From JAWPMV01 sp038527215 (GTDB taxonomy: Bacteria > Bacteroidota > Bacteroidia > J057): DNA of 25,857 bases. The stretch covers positions 1-25,857 of the forward strand of contig JBCBGC010000124.1 in assembly GCA_038527215.1 (NCBI GenBank). The letters are read 5' to 3'. Both the position numbers and the translations under genes were made by a program. Below, piece by piece: positions 1 to 7,402 of this stretch. The notes under the pieces are model-generated. The model was not told the origin of the DNA and searched no databases. It saw only the letters and a program-made list of their open reading frames with translations. The first letter of the stretch is position 1. Each line of letters starts with the position of its first letter.

Positions 1-565
1 TCCAGCCTTTGCCCCTCCTCCAGGATGCGATCTCTACTCAGGTCGGGAGACCGCTTCCCTTCCCTTGCCACTCGCTCATCCGGAGCGATATAGTGCAAGA
101 AGGTCGAGCTGAGCTTGGCTCGCAGGGGTTTGCCCTGCCGATCAAAGAGCGTATAATTGATGCTCATATTGGTCAGGATGCAGGGAAATTTGAGCTCTCC
201 CCAAAACACCTTCAGGAAATTGGGCCGGTGCAAATCTCCGTTAAAGTCGTAGACGACTTTTTTGTAAGCTGCAATCTGGTCTTGTACGCTCATATCTGGC
301 AAGGCATATCCTTCGACCGTATTGGTCCCGTCAAAGGTGAAATCTAATTTCAATTCCTCCGGAGCGGTCCGCTTGAGACGGGAATCCGTTCCCTGGTTTC
401 CATGTCCGCCTTCCTGGTTGTACTCCACTTTATAGCTTTCGGAGTAGGTTTCAGGATTGATGGGGATGAAAAAGGGCTTGCCTATGGAATTCCGGAAATC
501 CTTGTCTCCATAAGCTATGATGCAGGCTTTGTCTACATTCCGCTTGGCTGGTTGGGAGTGTTCCA
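1..565 (-). CDS. eCIS baseplate hub/LysM-type protein (Pvc7/Afp7-like, CIS_tube N-terminal domain), 3' end outside window
   Basis: I translated this by hand from an ATG at 565; the frame stays open for 188 residues to the window edge. The N-terminus (MEHSQPAKRNVDKACIIAYG) leads into FFIPINPETYSESYKVEY, then a stretch with GYALPDMSVQDQIAAYKKVV and LKVFWGELKFPCILTNMSIN. The pattern of an N-terminal 'INPxxYS' segment followed by 'VxWGxLxFxCxLxxxxInYTLF' is what I associate with the contractile-injection-system tube/hub domain of Pvc7/Afp7-like proteins. These usually end in a LysM domain, which would lie beyond base 1. In such systems the protein joins the inner tube to the spike. It starts 5 bases after the DUF5908 stop, so it is co-transcribed and probably translationally coupled. 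The family call is by pattern memory; the LysM part cannot be seen. Confidence 0.75.
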
Positions 566-570
566 TAGGA

Positions 571-747
571 TTAGCGCTCAGTTTTTGCCCGAATTATTTC
601 CAGGACTTTTTCCACACATAGATTTACCAGTTCAGCCTGGGAACTTCCAGAAGAATTTCCTGAAGCCTGAGGGGAATTTCCCTGCGCATTGCTACCTTGA
701 GGCTGCACGGTAGCTTTGATGACCAGTTCTCTGATTTCTAAGGGCAT
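571..747 (-). CDS. DUF5908 family small protein of the eCIS operon
   Basis: This is a 58-residue reading frame that is easy to miss. It begins MPLEIRELVIKATVQPQGSN, continues through a Gly/Ser/Asn/Gln-rich linker (about residues 18-37), and ends in a short predicted helix (AELVNLCVEKVLEIIRAKTER). The 'MP-EIRELVIKA' opening is the hallmark of DUF5908, a family of roughly 60-residue proteins in Bacteroidota eCIS and phage-tail-like loci. It sits 3 bases after the stop of the second tube gene and 5 bases before the hub gene, exactly between tube and baseplate genes. No biochemical function is known to me. Position and size suggest a small structural or assembly factor at the tube-baseplate junction (inference). 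Confidence 0.85.
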   Translation of the reverse strand: MPLEIRELVIKATVQPQGSNAQGNSPQASGNSSGSSQAELVNLCVEKVLEIIRAKTER

Positions 748-750
748 AGG

Positions 751-1215
751 TTAAGGGCTTTCAAATACATAGCGGTTATAATTCAATTCCAGGGTTTCAA
801 TCAGAACCTCTCCTCGTTCGGCATTTAATTCCCCTATTTTCCAGTTCTTGGGCCAGGCGTGAATCACCTTCCACTTCATCAGCACTTCATGGTTTTCGTT
901 GAGCAATTCTACATCCAGATCGATAGGTTCAATGTTATACTCTTCAAATGCCTGCTTGAACCATTTGGTGATTTCAGAGGCGCTATCCGGGGAGAGCAAC
1001 CCTCTTTTTAATATCAGATCTGCATACTTCCGGCGCACGGGCAGGACGTGTTCAAATGAGTTCTCTCCTCCCTCCTTGAGGGATTCGGTCTCCATTTGAA
1101 TGTCCAGTCCTGAAACCGACTGGAATCGGGTATCTATGCCCCCCGAGTCGAAACCAGCCAGGTGGAAGTAGACGGAGAAGTGAAAGCCAACGGTTTGATA
1201 GATTTCCCCGGCCAT
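751..1215 (-). CDS. eCIS inner tube protein, second paralogue (gp19/TIGR02241 family)
   Basis: This 154-residue protein is the length expected for T4 gp19-like tail tube subunits. The core motifs match its upstream paralogue: KYADLILKRG (against KYANITLKRG), a following 'W(F/R)K' helix, a 'VELLNENHEVLMKWKVIHAWP' strand pair (against 'IKLLNEAHEPIITWQLENAWP'), and an 'IETLELNYNRY' ending. The divergent N-terminus (HFSVYFHLAGFDSGGIDTRF) and lower resemblance to the canonical tube suggest a specialised baseplate-proximal ring like Pvc5/Afp5, rather than the bulk tube. It lies 26 bases downstream of the first tube gene and just before DUF5908 and the hub, the usual order from tube to baseplate. 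The paralogy is visible in the sequence; the baseplate-proximal role is inferred from gene order. Confidence 0.88.
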   Translation of the reverse strand: MAGEIYQTVGFHFSVYFHLAGFDSGGIDTRFQSVSGLDIQMETESLKEGGENSFEHVLPVRRKYADLILKRGLLSPDSASEITKWFKQAFEEYNIEPIDLDVELLNENHEVLMKWKVIHAWPKNWKIGELNAERGEVLIETLELNYNRYVFESP

Positions 1216-1241
1216 GGGATTTGGTTAAGGGTGAAACAAGG

Positions 1242-1706
1242 CTAAGCTTCAAGAATGGTCAATCCTTCGTGAACCAATTCCATGGTTTCTATGGCAACCT
1301 CATTGGCGTCCGCCTTCAGATCGGTGGATTGCACCTTAGAGGGCCAGGCATTTTCAAGCTGCCAGGTAATGATAGGCTCGTGGGCTTCATTAAGCAGTTT
1401 GATGGTTACGGTTCTGCGGAAAAGGCTACCTGTACTGTTTCCCTCCTGGAAAAAATAGGTTTTTCGCCATTCGTTGTACATGTCAAAATCTCCTTCGAAC
1501 GTACCTCGTTTAAGGGTGATATTGGCATATTTGGTAAGTCCAGGCTGCTTGGATTTGCTATACTTCTTGCTGTTTCCTTCCCGGTACTCTATGACTTCAG
1601 TTTCAAAATCGAATCCTGAGGCTTCTGTAAAGCCAAGACGGAATCCTTCGCCCCACTCCACCTGGAAGTGAAACTTAGGTAATGGGTAATCTCCCTTTGC
1701 TGGCAT
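1242..1706 (-). CDS. eCIS main inner tube protein (gp19/TIGR02241 family)
   Basis: This 154-residue protein opens MPAKGDYPLPKFHFQVEWGE. It has the canonical features of phage and eCIS tube proteins: a 'FRLGFTEASGFDFETEVIEYREG' strand region, 'GLTKYANITLKRGTFEGD', 'YNEWRKTY', 'VTIKLLNEAHEPIITWQLENAWPSK' and a terminal 'VAIETMELVHEGL'. In contractile systems hexameric rings of this protein stack to form the rigid tube that is driven through the target membrane when the sheath contracts. It is the first of two tube paralogues and the more canonical one, so it probably forms the bulk of the tube. It lies 37 bases downstream of the 307-residue unrecognised gene and 26 bases upstream of the second tube. 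Confidence 0.93.
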   Translation of the reverse strand: MPAKGDYPLPKFHFQVEWGEGFRLGFTEASGFDFETEVIEYREGNSKKYSKSKQPGLTKYANITLKRGTFEGDFDMYNEWRKTYFFQEGNSTGSLFRRTVTIKLLNEAHEPIITWQLENAWPSKVQSTDLKADANEVAIETMELVHEGLTILEA

Positions 1707-1743
1707 GATGGTTTAGTTTTTTCGGTGAAAAATGAAAGCGTGC

Positions 1744-2667
1744 TTAGGCGCAATTTTTGGCTGCTTCGGCTGCATCCAATGCTTCTTTGAGGCTGTCGTG
1801 CTGGTATTGGACCAACTTCTGTCGCTCCTTGGCTTCGTCGAGACACTCCTTGAGATAGGTAACTTCCTTGAGGGCAGCATCATACTGCTTCCGGGTCTCG
1901 ATATAATAGTTGTCGCAGTTAAGCGGGAAGACGGGTTCGGGAGTCAAAACCGAATCGCAGGCACCTTTGGATTGGACAAAAGGTGGAGGAGGAACTTCCT
2001 CGAGTCGTGCTTTTCCACGCTTATACACAAAGGGATGCCAATGCCAGTGTCCGTACCAGTAACCATATCCGTGACCTTTGGCACTGACCAGTTGGGTTAG
2101 CTTTTCGATGCTGCGGATCAAGCCAAATCTGGGATTGGAGATTTGGTTTTCCAGTTGCTCACAAGCTTTGATAATGTCCAGCCCTTCCGTCAGGACCTGC
2201 TCCCGAATGGCCAGGGCGTGCGCTAGCTTGGCATGGAGTTCATCCAGGCAAGCATAGAAGAGAGAATTCTCTTTACTCAGGTTGGAGTCTCCCAGACAAT
2301 CTATGCGGTAGACCAGATCTTCAATCTGGGCATTGAGTTCATCACCCAGAACCAGGACTTCGTGGCATTCCATAAACAGAATCTGCGCCGCATCGATGGT
2401 ACATTCGATATTGGTACAGACCTTATTGGTATGGGTATGGAAAATGGTCAGTTCCCGTTTGATTTCGTCAGCCAATTCATCCGTTTGCTGGATGTTGGTC
2501 CAATATGTTAGGAGACGATCTTTCCAGGCGATCGCGCAATTGAGTTCGCGCTGGTAACGATTGCATTCGGCAATGATGCCCTTAAGCTCGTTCTGGGCGA
2601 CCCGATAATTGACTTCCCATCCCTGGATGCATTCTAATGCAGCGGTTGGTGCGGGGGTAGTTGCCAT
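1744..2667 (-). CDS. Unrecognised Cys/His-rich, mostly helical eCIS-operon protein
   Basis: This 307-residue protein matches no family I recognise. Heptad-like helical segments fill residues about 15-185 and 255-307 and probably form coiled coils. I count 13 cysteines, well spread and mostly inside helices (for example IAECNRY, ELNCAI, MECHEV, LKECLDEA). Between the helical halves, around residue 200, is a Gly/His/aromatic insert (GHGYGYWYGHWHWHP) followed by a Pro run (EEVPPPPF). There is no signal peptide or membrane segment. It sits between the sheath and tube genes, right after a similarly sized Cys-containing helical protein, so it is almost certainly part of the eCIS programme: a tube plug, a structural adaptor or a loaded cargo are all possible. 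Function unknown; the His and Cys content hints at metal binding (inference). Confidence 0.85.
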   Translation of the reverse strand: MATTPAPTAALECIQGWEVNYRVAQNELKGIIAECNRYQRELNCAIAWKDRLLTYWTNIQQTDELADEIKRELTIFHTHTNKVCTNIECTIDAAQILFMECHEVLVLGDELNAQIEDLVYRIDCLGDSNLSKENSLFYACLDELHAKLAHALAIREQVLTEGLDIIKACEQLENQISNPRFGLIRSIEKLTQLVSAKGHGYGYWYGHWHWHPFVYKRGKARLEEVPPPPFVQSKGACDSVLTPEPVFPLNCDNYYIETRKQYDAALKEVTYLKECLDEAKERQKLVQYQHDSLKEALDAAEAAKNCA

Positions 2668-2708
2668 GTTATTTTCTGATTATTAAATTTTTTTTAGGTG
2701 GTGGTAGC

Positions 2709-3635
2709 TTATTCTTTATCCATGTCCCATGCCTCTTCTTCCCCTTTTCGCGCAGATTTGCTGGGGCGGCTGGCCGTGGTATCGTAGTTGAAAGTGGCTT
2801 CTACTTTTTTGCAGATTTCCTGTAGACTTTCCTTGGGCTTTTCAGGATTGCTGGCAAAAATGATGGTGTCTCTAAGGCCATGGCGGGTTTGCCCTGCACG
2901 CTCATATTTGTCAGAAACTTCGCTCAACTTTTGAGCGGTGGAGGTATAGGCTTCCTGATCGGCTACCTTGTCTTTATCTGCATCTTTGGTATTGGCCAGG
3001 ACATCGTCTCTGAACCCTTTCATTTGCTGTTCTGAGGTACTGGCAAAAGAGACCAGGCTATCCACATTGGTAAAGGTCTGGATGCCGGATACTTCTACGC
3101 CTGCATCAAAGGCTTCCAGGGCCGCAGCCAGGGTTTTTTCGGATTGCTCAGCAATGTCATTGATGCTACCTTCCAGGTCTTTTTTGCCATCACCAGCCGT
3201 GATACCGGCTTTTAATTTTCGGTAGTTGTCTTTTTTACACCGCTCCTCTTCGTTTAGGCAGTCCATGAGCTTGCAGGCAGCGTCCTTGACGTCACTGAAA
3301 CGATTTTTCATTTCCTTGATCGTTTTGGCCAGGCCTTGAAGCTTCGCTCCTATATCGGTACTCTGGACCACGGATTCATCGATCAGCGTTTTGAGTAATT
3401 CCGTTTCCTTATGCGCACCGGCGCATACATAGTTGTCAATATTCTGATAAAACCGATTGGTCTGGGTAGACTTGACCAGCATACAGGTATTGTACTGGAG
3501 AACTTTTTCCTCTGCATCCAGGTTGGTCTTTTCAGCCCGAAATTCCCCGCTTGCTGCTTCGAAGAGAGGAATCAATTTATCTCGGTAGTTCTGGAGGATT
3601 TCCTGGTTAGGATCCACCACACTTGGGGTTGCCAT
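2709..3635 (-). CDS. Unrecognised helical eCIS-operon protein
   Basis: This 308-residue protein matches no family I recognise. It begins MATPSVVDPNQEILQNYRDK and is strongly helical and charged throughout, with coiled-coil-like stretches around residues 15-145 and 215-260. Six cysteines are present, three of them close together in 'AACKLMDCLNEEERCKK'. The C-terminus is a polar, probably disordered tail (SRPSKSARKGEEEAWDMDKE). No signal peptide or membrane helix is seen. It lies 34 bases after the sheath and 41 bases before the 307-residue gene. The shared size, MAT-P start, helical content and odd cysteine use suggest the two may be partners or distant paralogues, though I see no clear alignment. 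Likely roles are eCIS structural accessory, tube plug or cargo; this is inference from position only. Confidence 0.85.
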   Translation of the reverse strand: MATPSVVDPNQEILQNYRDKLIPLFEAASGEFRAEKTNLDAEEKVLQYNTCMLVKSTQTNRFYQNIDNYVCAGAHKETELLKTLIDESVVQSTDIGAKLQGLAKTIKEMKNRFSDVKDAACKLMDCLNEEERCKKDNYRKLKAGITAGDGKKDLEGSINDIAEQSEKTLAAALEAFDAGVEVSGIQTFTNVDSLVSFASTSEQQMKGFRDDVLANTKDADKDKVADQEAYTSTAQKLSEVSDKYERAGQTRHGLRDTIIFASNPEKPKESLQEICKKVEATFNYDTTASRPSKSARKGEEEAWDMDKE

Positions 3636-3669
3636 ATAGATATGTTATTAAAGGCTAAGAAATGAGAGA

Positions 3670-5076
3670 TTAACTTTCGTCTAAGAGCTTGTGGCTGAAC
3701 CGGAGAATAATAAACTCTGCGGGACGCACGACTGCCATACCAATTTCCACGATCATCCTCCCTTCGAGGATATCCTGCTGGTTCATGGTTTCATTTAGGC
3801 CGATTTTGACAAAATAGGCCTCTTCAGGAGTGGTACCCTGCAATGCACCGTTTCTCCACTGTAGGTTGAGGAAGTTGCCAATCATGGATTTCACACGCGT
3901 CCAGGTGTTCACGTCATTGGGTTCAAAGACAAATTGGACGGTGGCTTTTTTGACGGACTCCTCGACCATGTTAAAAAAGCGGCGGACACTGATATAGCGC
4001 CATTCGAGGTCATTGCCTGCCAGGGTTCTGGCCCCCCAAACGATGGCTGGGCCGCGGCCCGTAAAAGAGCGGATCGCATTGACGGACTTGCCTGCGGTTA
4101 CATCTACGTTTAGATCTTCCTGGTCCAGGTCGGTGATTTTTACTACTGGACGGATGGCATTGTCTACCCCGACATTAGCGGGAGCTTTCCATACACCCCT
4201 GGCCGCATCCACCTGGGCATAAATCCCGGCAATGCTAGAGGAAGGGGGTAATACCATAGAAATGGCATTGATGGCATTCAGCGCCTGGTTGTAGAAACGG
4301 TTGTTCTTGGATTCCAGGGCGTCCAGCTTCCCGGCCAGACTTCCATCCCCTCCCACATGGAGAATATCGACCTTGTCAGCCTCGAATTGGTAGTCCCAAC
4401 CCGTTTCCAGGTAGGGATAGTAGGTAGCGCCATATTTAGCCACATCCTTATTGCCAAAATCGGAGGCCCGGAAAACCTCGACGTCATTGATCGCAATGTC
4501 GTTATGGGCGTAAACGTCCATAATGACAAATCGATCCTGTAAAGACACACACTGATCCAGGGCAGATTTTTGTAAACTGTAATAATCCGTGGTTGGGGTC
4601 ATATTCGTCCCATCCGGGAAAAGAATGAGGGTTACCTCGTCCTCTTTTGCGACTTCGGCCAGACCCGCCTCCAGATTAGGGCGGGCTACGATTCCCGTAG
4701 AATAATCCCCGACAGAGACGATATAGCATGGTCCGCCTCCGTTAGCAAAGAAGGCTTGCATGGAGTAATACATCAAATAAGGGGAACGTTTGCTCTCATC
4801 GACTTTACCTTGAACGGTGGTGGAGCCGTCGCGATTTTCTTCGATGGTAATGGTAATGGCCCCATCCCCTTCGGCCTGGGCTTTCCCGAAGAGTCTTTCG
4901 TAGTCAAAGATCGAGTTGATCTTGGTGGGCTGGTTCAGCAGATCACCATCCTCCTTGAGCCGAGCATTCTCGGTGTAGCCAATGAAGGCTGGGATGGCAG
5001 TTTCCACCTCCGCAATAGAAGGAGGGAGTTTGGTGATTTCTTCTACATAAACTCCCGGGGTTTTGTATGTAGGCAT
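3670..5076 (-). CDS. eCIS contractile tail sheath protein
   Basis: This 468-residue protein opens with the sheath signature MPTYKTPGVYVEEITKLPPS, then 'VETAIPAFIGYTENA', a classic start for phage and eCIS sheath proteins. The C-terminal sheath domain is clear: GPAIVWGARTLAG, 'EWRYISVRRFFNMVEESVKKA', 'FVFEPNDVNTWTRVKSMIGNFL', 'GALQG' and a terminal strand 'AEFIILRFSHK'. Sheath subunits surround the inner tube and contract to drive it forward. The length fits a sheath without large surface insertions. Only one sheath gene is present here, whereas PVC and Afp carry three, so the particle probably has a homopolymeric sheath. It lies 15 bases downstream of the 427-residue gene within the eCIS operon. 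Confidence 0.95.
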   Translation of the reverse strand: MPTYKTPGVYVEEITKLPPSIAEVETAIPAFIGYTENARLKEDGDLLNQPTKINSIFDYERLFGKAQAEGDGAITITIEENRDGSTTVQGKVDESKRSPYLMYYSMQAFFANGGGPCYIVSVGDYSTGIVARPNLEAGLAEVAKEDEVTLILFPDGTNMTPTTDYYSLQKSALDQCVSLQDRFVIMDVYAHNDIAINDVEVFRASDFGNKDVAKYGATYYPYLETGWDYQFEADKVDILHVGGDGSLAGKLDALESKNNRFYNQALNAINAISMVLPPSSSIAGIYAQVDAARGVWKAPANVGVDNAIRPVVKITDLDQEDLNVDVTAGKSVNAIRSFTGRGPAIVWGARTLAGNDLEWRYISVRRFFNMVEESVKKATVQFVFEPNDVNTWTRVKSMIGNFLNLQWRNGALQGTTPEEAYFVKIGLNETMNQQDILEGRMIVEIGMAVVRPAEFIILRFSHKLLDES

Positions 5077-5091
5077 AGGTGATGAATTATG

Positions 5092-6375
5092 TTATTTTAT
5101 GGTGATTAATGGATTAATAGGCGTGATATGGATGTCGGCAAATTGCCGGTCTGATTCCTGTCGTAAGTCGGTTAGCTGAGGAGGTGGAAAAAGCTTGAAG
5201 GAAGATCCATCAGGCGTAGATAAGGGACTCAGGGTCTGAGAAATGGGCTTAGGCTGCTTGGAAACCAGCATCACTACATTGCCGCCTTCTTCTACCGAAT
5301 CAAAGAATCCTTCAGTGGCGGTAACTTCATCATCAGGATGAAAGCCTTTTTTATTGATATATCGCCAGTAGGGCGTCCTGGACCGCAGCCTGATCTCAAA
5401 CTTTACCGGTTCGTCAGGGAGACTGCCTCCGCGTAGGATACTGGTAGGCTCAGCACTGTTTTCCAACGAAACGAGCATAATGCCCCAGGTTTGGGGCTGG
5501 TATAAATCAGGTTGGAGTTGGATGCTGTGAAGGCGATCAAAGCCCGTGCCTGTTACTTTCAATTGATACCTACCAGGTGAGATGGCTGGGCTTCCCTCCT
5601 TATTGCCTGAAAAGTCCAGACAAGCTTTCTTTTGCCTGTTTACCGGCACTTCAAGGGTGGCCAGACTTTCATTGGTCATATCGAGCACTTCAAAAGTGGC
5701 CTTTGACAGAGAGCGGTATTTTGGGAATTGATAACAAAAGCTTTGAGGAAGCAGGACGCGATCTGCCTGGCTTATATAGCCGCTTGCCTCCAGGTCTACC
5801 CAGTCGGTATCGGCCTGCGTCTGGGTGTCGCGAATGGCGCGTTTTTCAGCTCCTGCCAAGCTGACGAGCTCGCCCATCTGGTATTGCTGATTTTCTTGAA
5901 AGGCTTCTAAGGGACGAGCCAGATTAATTGGGTCGCTACCGTTCAGTGCTTTTCCCTCAGTACTTAACAAATGAATGGCTGGAAGAAAGGGCCGGGGGGG
6001 AGATTCCGTCAGGCTGTCAAAATAGGGATTAACAGGCCGGAGGGTAAAATGGAGCGGGGTTTTCGCCGGAAGTGGTAATTGGGGTTTGAATCCTCCGGTT
6101 TCATCCGCTACCACAGACATGACCATCCGAAACCCCGTACTGGTCATGAGTAAACGCATCTTTTGCCGTGCCATGAAATGCTTAGTTTCCTCCGAAGGGA
6201 GGATCTCCAGTTGCTGGCGAATGTCAAAAAGGCCAAGCCCCACCTTGTCGGCCAGGATCGTGGCCTGGGTTGCCGAATCCTGTGCGAAATAGGGGACCCC
6301 TTGAGCATCTGCCAGGAAATATTCATGGTACAGATTCACTTCAAACAACGGACGGTATTGAATCAAAAAGGGCAT
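5092..6375 (-). CDS. Unrecognised beta-rich eCIS-operon protein next to the cap gene
   Basis: This 427-residue protein matches no named family with confidence. It begins MPFLIQYRPLFEVNLYHEYF and has alternating hydrophobic strand-like segments, Pro-rich turns and few long helices. Possible repeated beta-sandwich units lie around residues 85-125, 215-265 and 270-340. A conspicuous 'VKFEIRLRSRTPYWRYINKKG' segment (about 320-345) is followed by 'VVMLVSKQPKPISQ'. There is no signal peptide or membrane helix. It is the second gene of the operon, 43 bases after the DUF4255 cap gene and 15 bases before the sheath. Genes at this place in Bacteroidota eCIS may serve the distal cap end of the particle, so a cap-associated role is plausible (inference from gene order). 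Confidence 0.82.
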   Translation of the reverse strand: MPFLIQYRPLFEVNLYHEYFLADAQGVPYFAQDSATQATILADKVGLGLFDIRQQLEILPSEETKHFMARQKMRLLMTSTGFRMVMSVVADETGGFKPQLPLPAKTPLHFTLRPVNPYFDSLTESPPRPFLPAIHLLSTEGKALNGSDPINLARPLEAFQENQQYQMGELVSLAGAEKRAIRDTQTQADTDWVDLEASGYISQADRVLLPQSFCYQFPKYRSLSKATFEVLDMTNESLATLEVPVNRQKKACLDFSGNKEGSPAISPGRYQLKVTGTGFDRLHSIQLQPDLYQPQTWGIMLVSLENSAEPTSILRGGSLPDEPVKFEIRLRSRTPYWRYINKKGFHPDDEVTATEGFFDSVEEGGNVVMLVSKQPKPISQTLSPLSTPDGSSFKLFPPPQLTDLRQESDRQFADIHITPINPLITIK

Positions 6376-6418
6376 AGGTGCGTTTGGTTGGCTTTAGGTT
6401 TATTTGCGGGTTTAGCGT

Positions 6419-7021
6419 TTATAGATTTTCCACTTCTCCATTGATATCCTGAATGAGCGGTGCCTCCCGAACCAGACGACTCTGAATAGCTACCAGGCGG
6501 GCTTTGAACAAAGCGGCGGGTACTTGTTTCCCTCCCAATGATCCCCAAAGATGGTTTTGTTGTTCAAAGGTGAGCGTATACAATTCTACATTGATTTTGA
6601 TGCTATCCTTTACCGCTTCACTGATCTGGGTGGTTAAGGCCAGGGTAGAATGAGGAGAATTGGCAGCCGTAAACTGGGTTTTATTCTGAAAAAACTCGAT
6701 CACATTGGAAAGACGATTTAAAGCCACTTCGTATCCTTCTCCCTCACTGATGCTGGGGGCAGATGAAAAAAGTAAATACAAGTTTAAGTGAATTGGGGGC
6801 TGCAAACGTTCCAAGCCATTTGTTTGGGGGTTTCTCTGGTATACTGGCTGGTTTTTAAGGCTGGATTCTTCCTCAATATTAACCAGGCTGATGATCACTT
6901 TACCGCGTAAATCACCGGCCCGATCTCCTTCAAGATCGGCTACATTTTCCAGGATGACCTCATCATTTTGCAAATAAGTATCCAGTTCATCTCGAAGGAG
7001 ACGAATTGCCAAAGAAATCAT
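6419..7021 (-). CDS. DUF4255 (Pvc16 N-terminal-like) eCIS cap/terminator protein
   Basis: I place the start at the ATG at 7021 (200 residues, MISLAIRLLRDELDTYLQND), because DUF4255/Pvc16 proteins typically begin with exactly this kind of 'MI..al.fL.deLn.yL' helix. The longer frame from 7111 would add 30 basic residues of unlikely character. Further family-like features are 'KVIISLVNIEEESSLKNQPVY', 'PPIHLNLYLLFSS', 'YEVALNRLSNVIEFFQNKTQF' and 'LTFEQQNHLWGSLGGKQVPAAL'. Pvc16/Afp16 caps the distal end of the tube and sheath and sets particle end geometry. It is the first gene of the operon, so transcription of the eCIS starts upstream of it. A TATTATTG box (7044-7051, minus) lies 22 bases before the ATG as a weak promoter candidate. 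Confidence 0.88.
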   Translation of the reverse strand: MISLAIRLLRDELDTYLQNDEVILENVADLEGDRAGDLRGKVIISLVNIEEESSLKNQPVYQRNPQTNGLERLQPPIHLNLYLLFSSAPSISEGEGYEVALNRLSNVIEFFQNKTQFTAANSPHSTLALTTQISEAVKDSIKINVELYTLTFEQQNHLWGSLGGKQVPAALFKARLVAIQSRLVREAPLIQDINGEVENL

Positions 7022-7114
7022 ATTTCGTTTCAGTTTACCTAGCCAATAATATCCCAGTCCACCTAAAAGGCGGATTTTTATGGGGCGAATCATGTTTTGG
7101 GACGACAGCAAAAG

Positions 7115-7142
7115 CTCGTGAATCCAAAAAAGAATACACGAG
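7115..7142. repeat. Inverted repeat upstream of the eCIS operon (candidate operator or leader hairpin)
   Basis: CTCGTG (7115-7120) and CACGAG (7137-7142) are perfect inverse arms. The match extends through a mismatch to the adjoining AT pairs, with an A-rich centre. The repeat lies 93 bases upstream of the DUF4255 start, in the divergent gap between the eCIS operon and the acyl-CoA ligase. Its size suits a dimeric regulator site. On the minus strand the arms are separated by a T-rich loop, so it could also form a hairpin in a long leader RNA. The repeat is visible; its function is inferred. Confidence 0.4.
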
Positions 7143-7252
7143 GACTAGTGCCTATTCCGAATGAATAAATGGAACTTAAATCCGGAATGGATCCCTGGTG
7201 AAAAAAAATGAAAGTAATGGGAAAAGCTGATATGCTTCAATAGTAAATATAA

Positions 7253-7260
7253 TACATTTG
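7253..7260 (+). promoter_or_regulatory. Candidate -7 box (TACATTTG) for the acyl-CoA ligase
   Basis: TACATTTG fits the Bacteroidota primary-sigma -7 consensus TAnnTTTG exactly. No clear TTTG -33 element is seen at the usual distance. Transcription would start near 7267 and give a leader of about 135 bases if the ATG at 7403 is the start. Confidence 0.45.
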
Positions 7261-7402
7261 CGCGTAATAACAAAGCTTTATTTTCCGGCTATGCATTATA
7301 CCAAATTCGATTTATTTGGTCAGGCAAAAGAAAGTGCCAGAGGACCGAAACCTCATGGTATGTAAAATTATCCTATCTTCCCGAAAACTACATCTACTAC
7401 GC

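Noticed and set aside
9..713. Two plus-strand reading frames (9-347 and 402-713)
   Set aside because: They are antisense to the hub and DUF5908 genes, whose minus-strand translation carries family features and tight operon spacing.
7022..7111. 30-residue N-terminal extension of the DUF4255 protein
   Set aside because: The extension is basic and unlike the family start; the ATG at 7021 gives the normal DUF4255 N-terminus.
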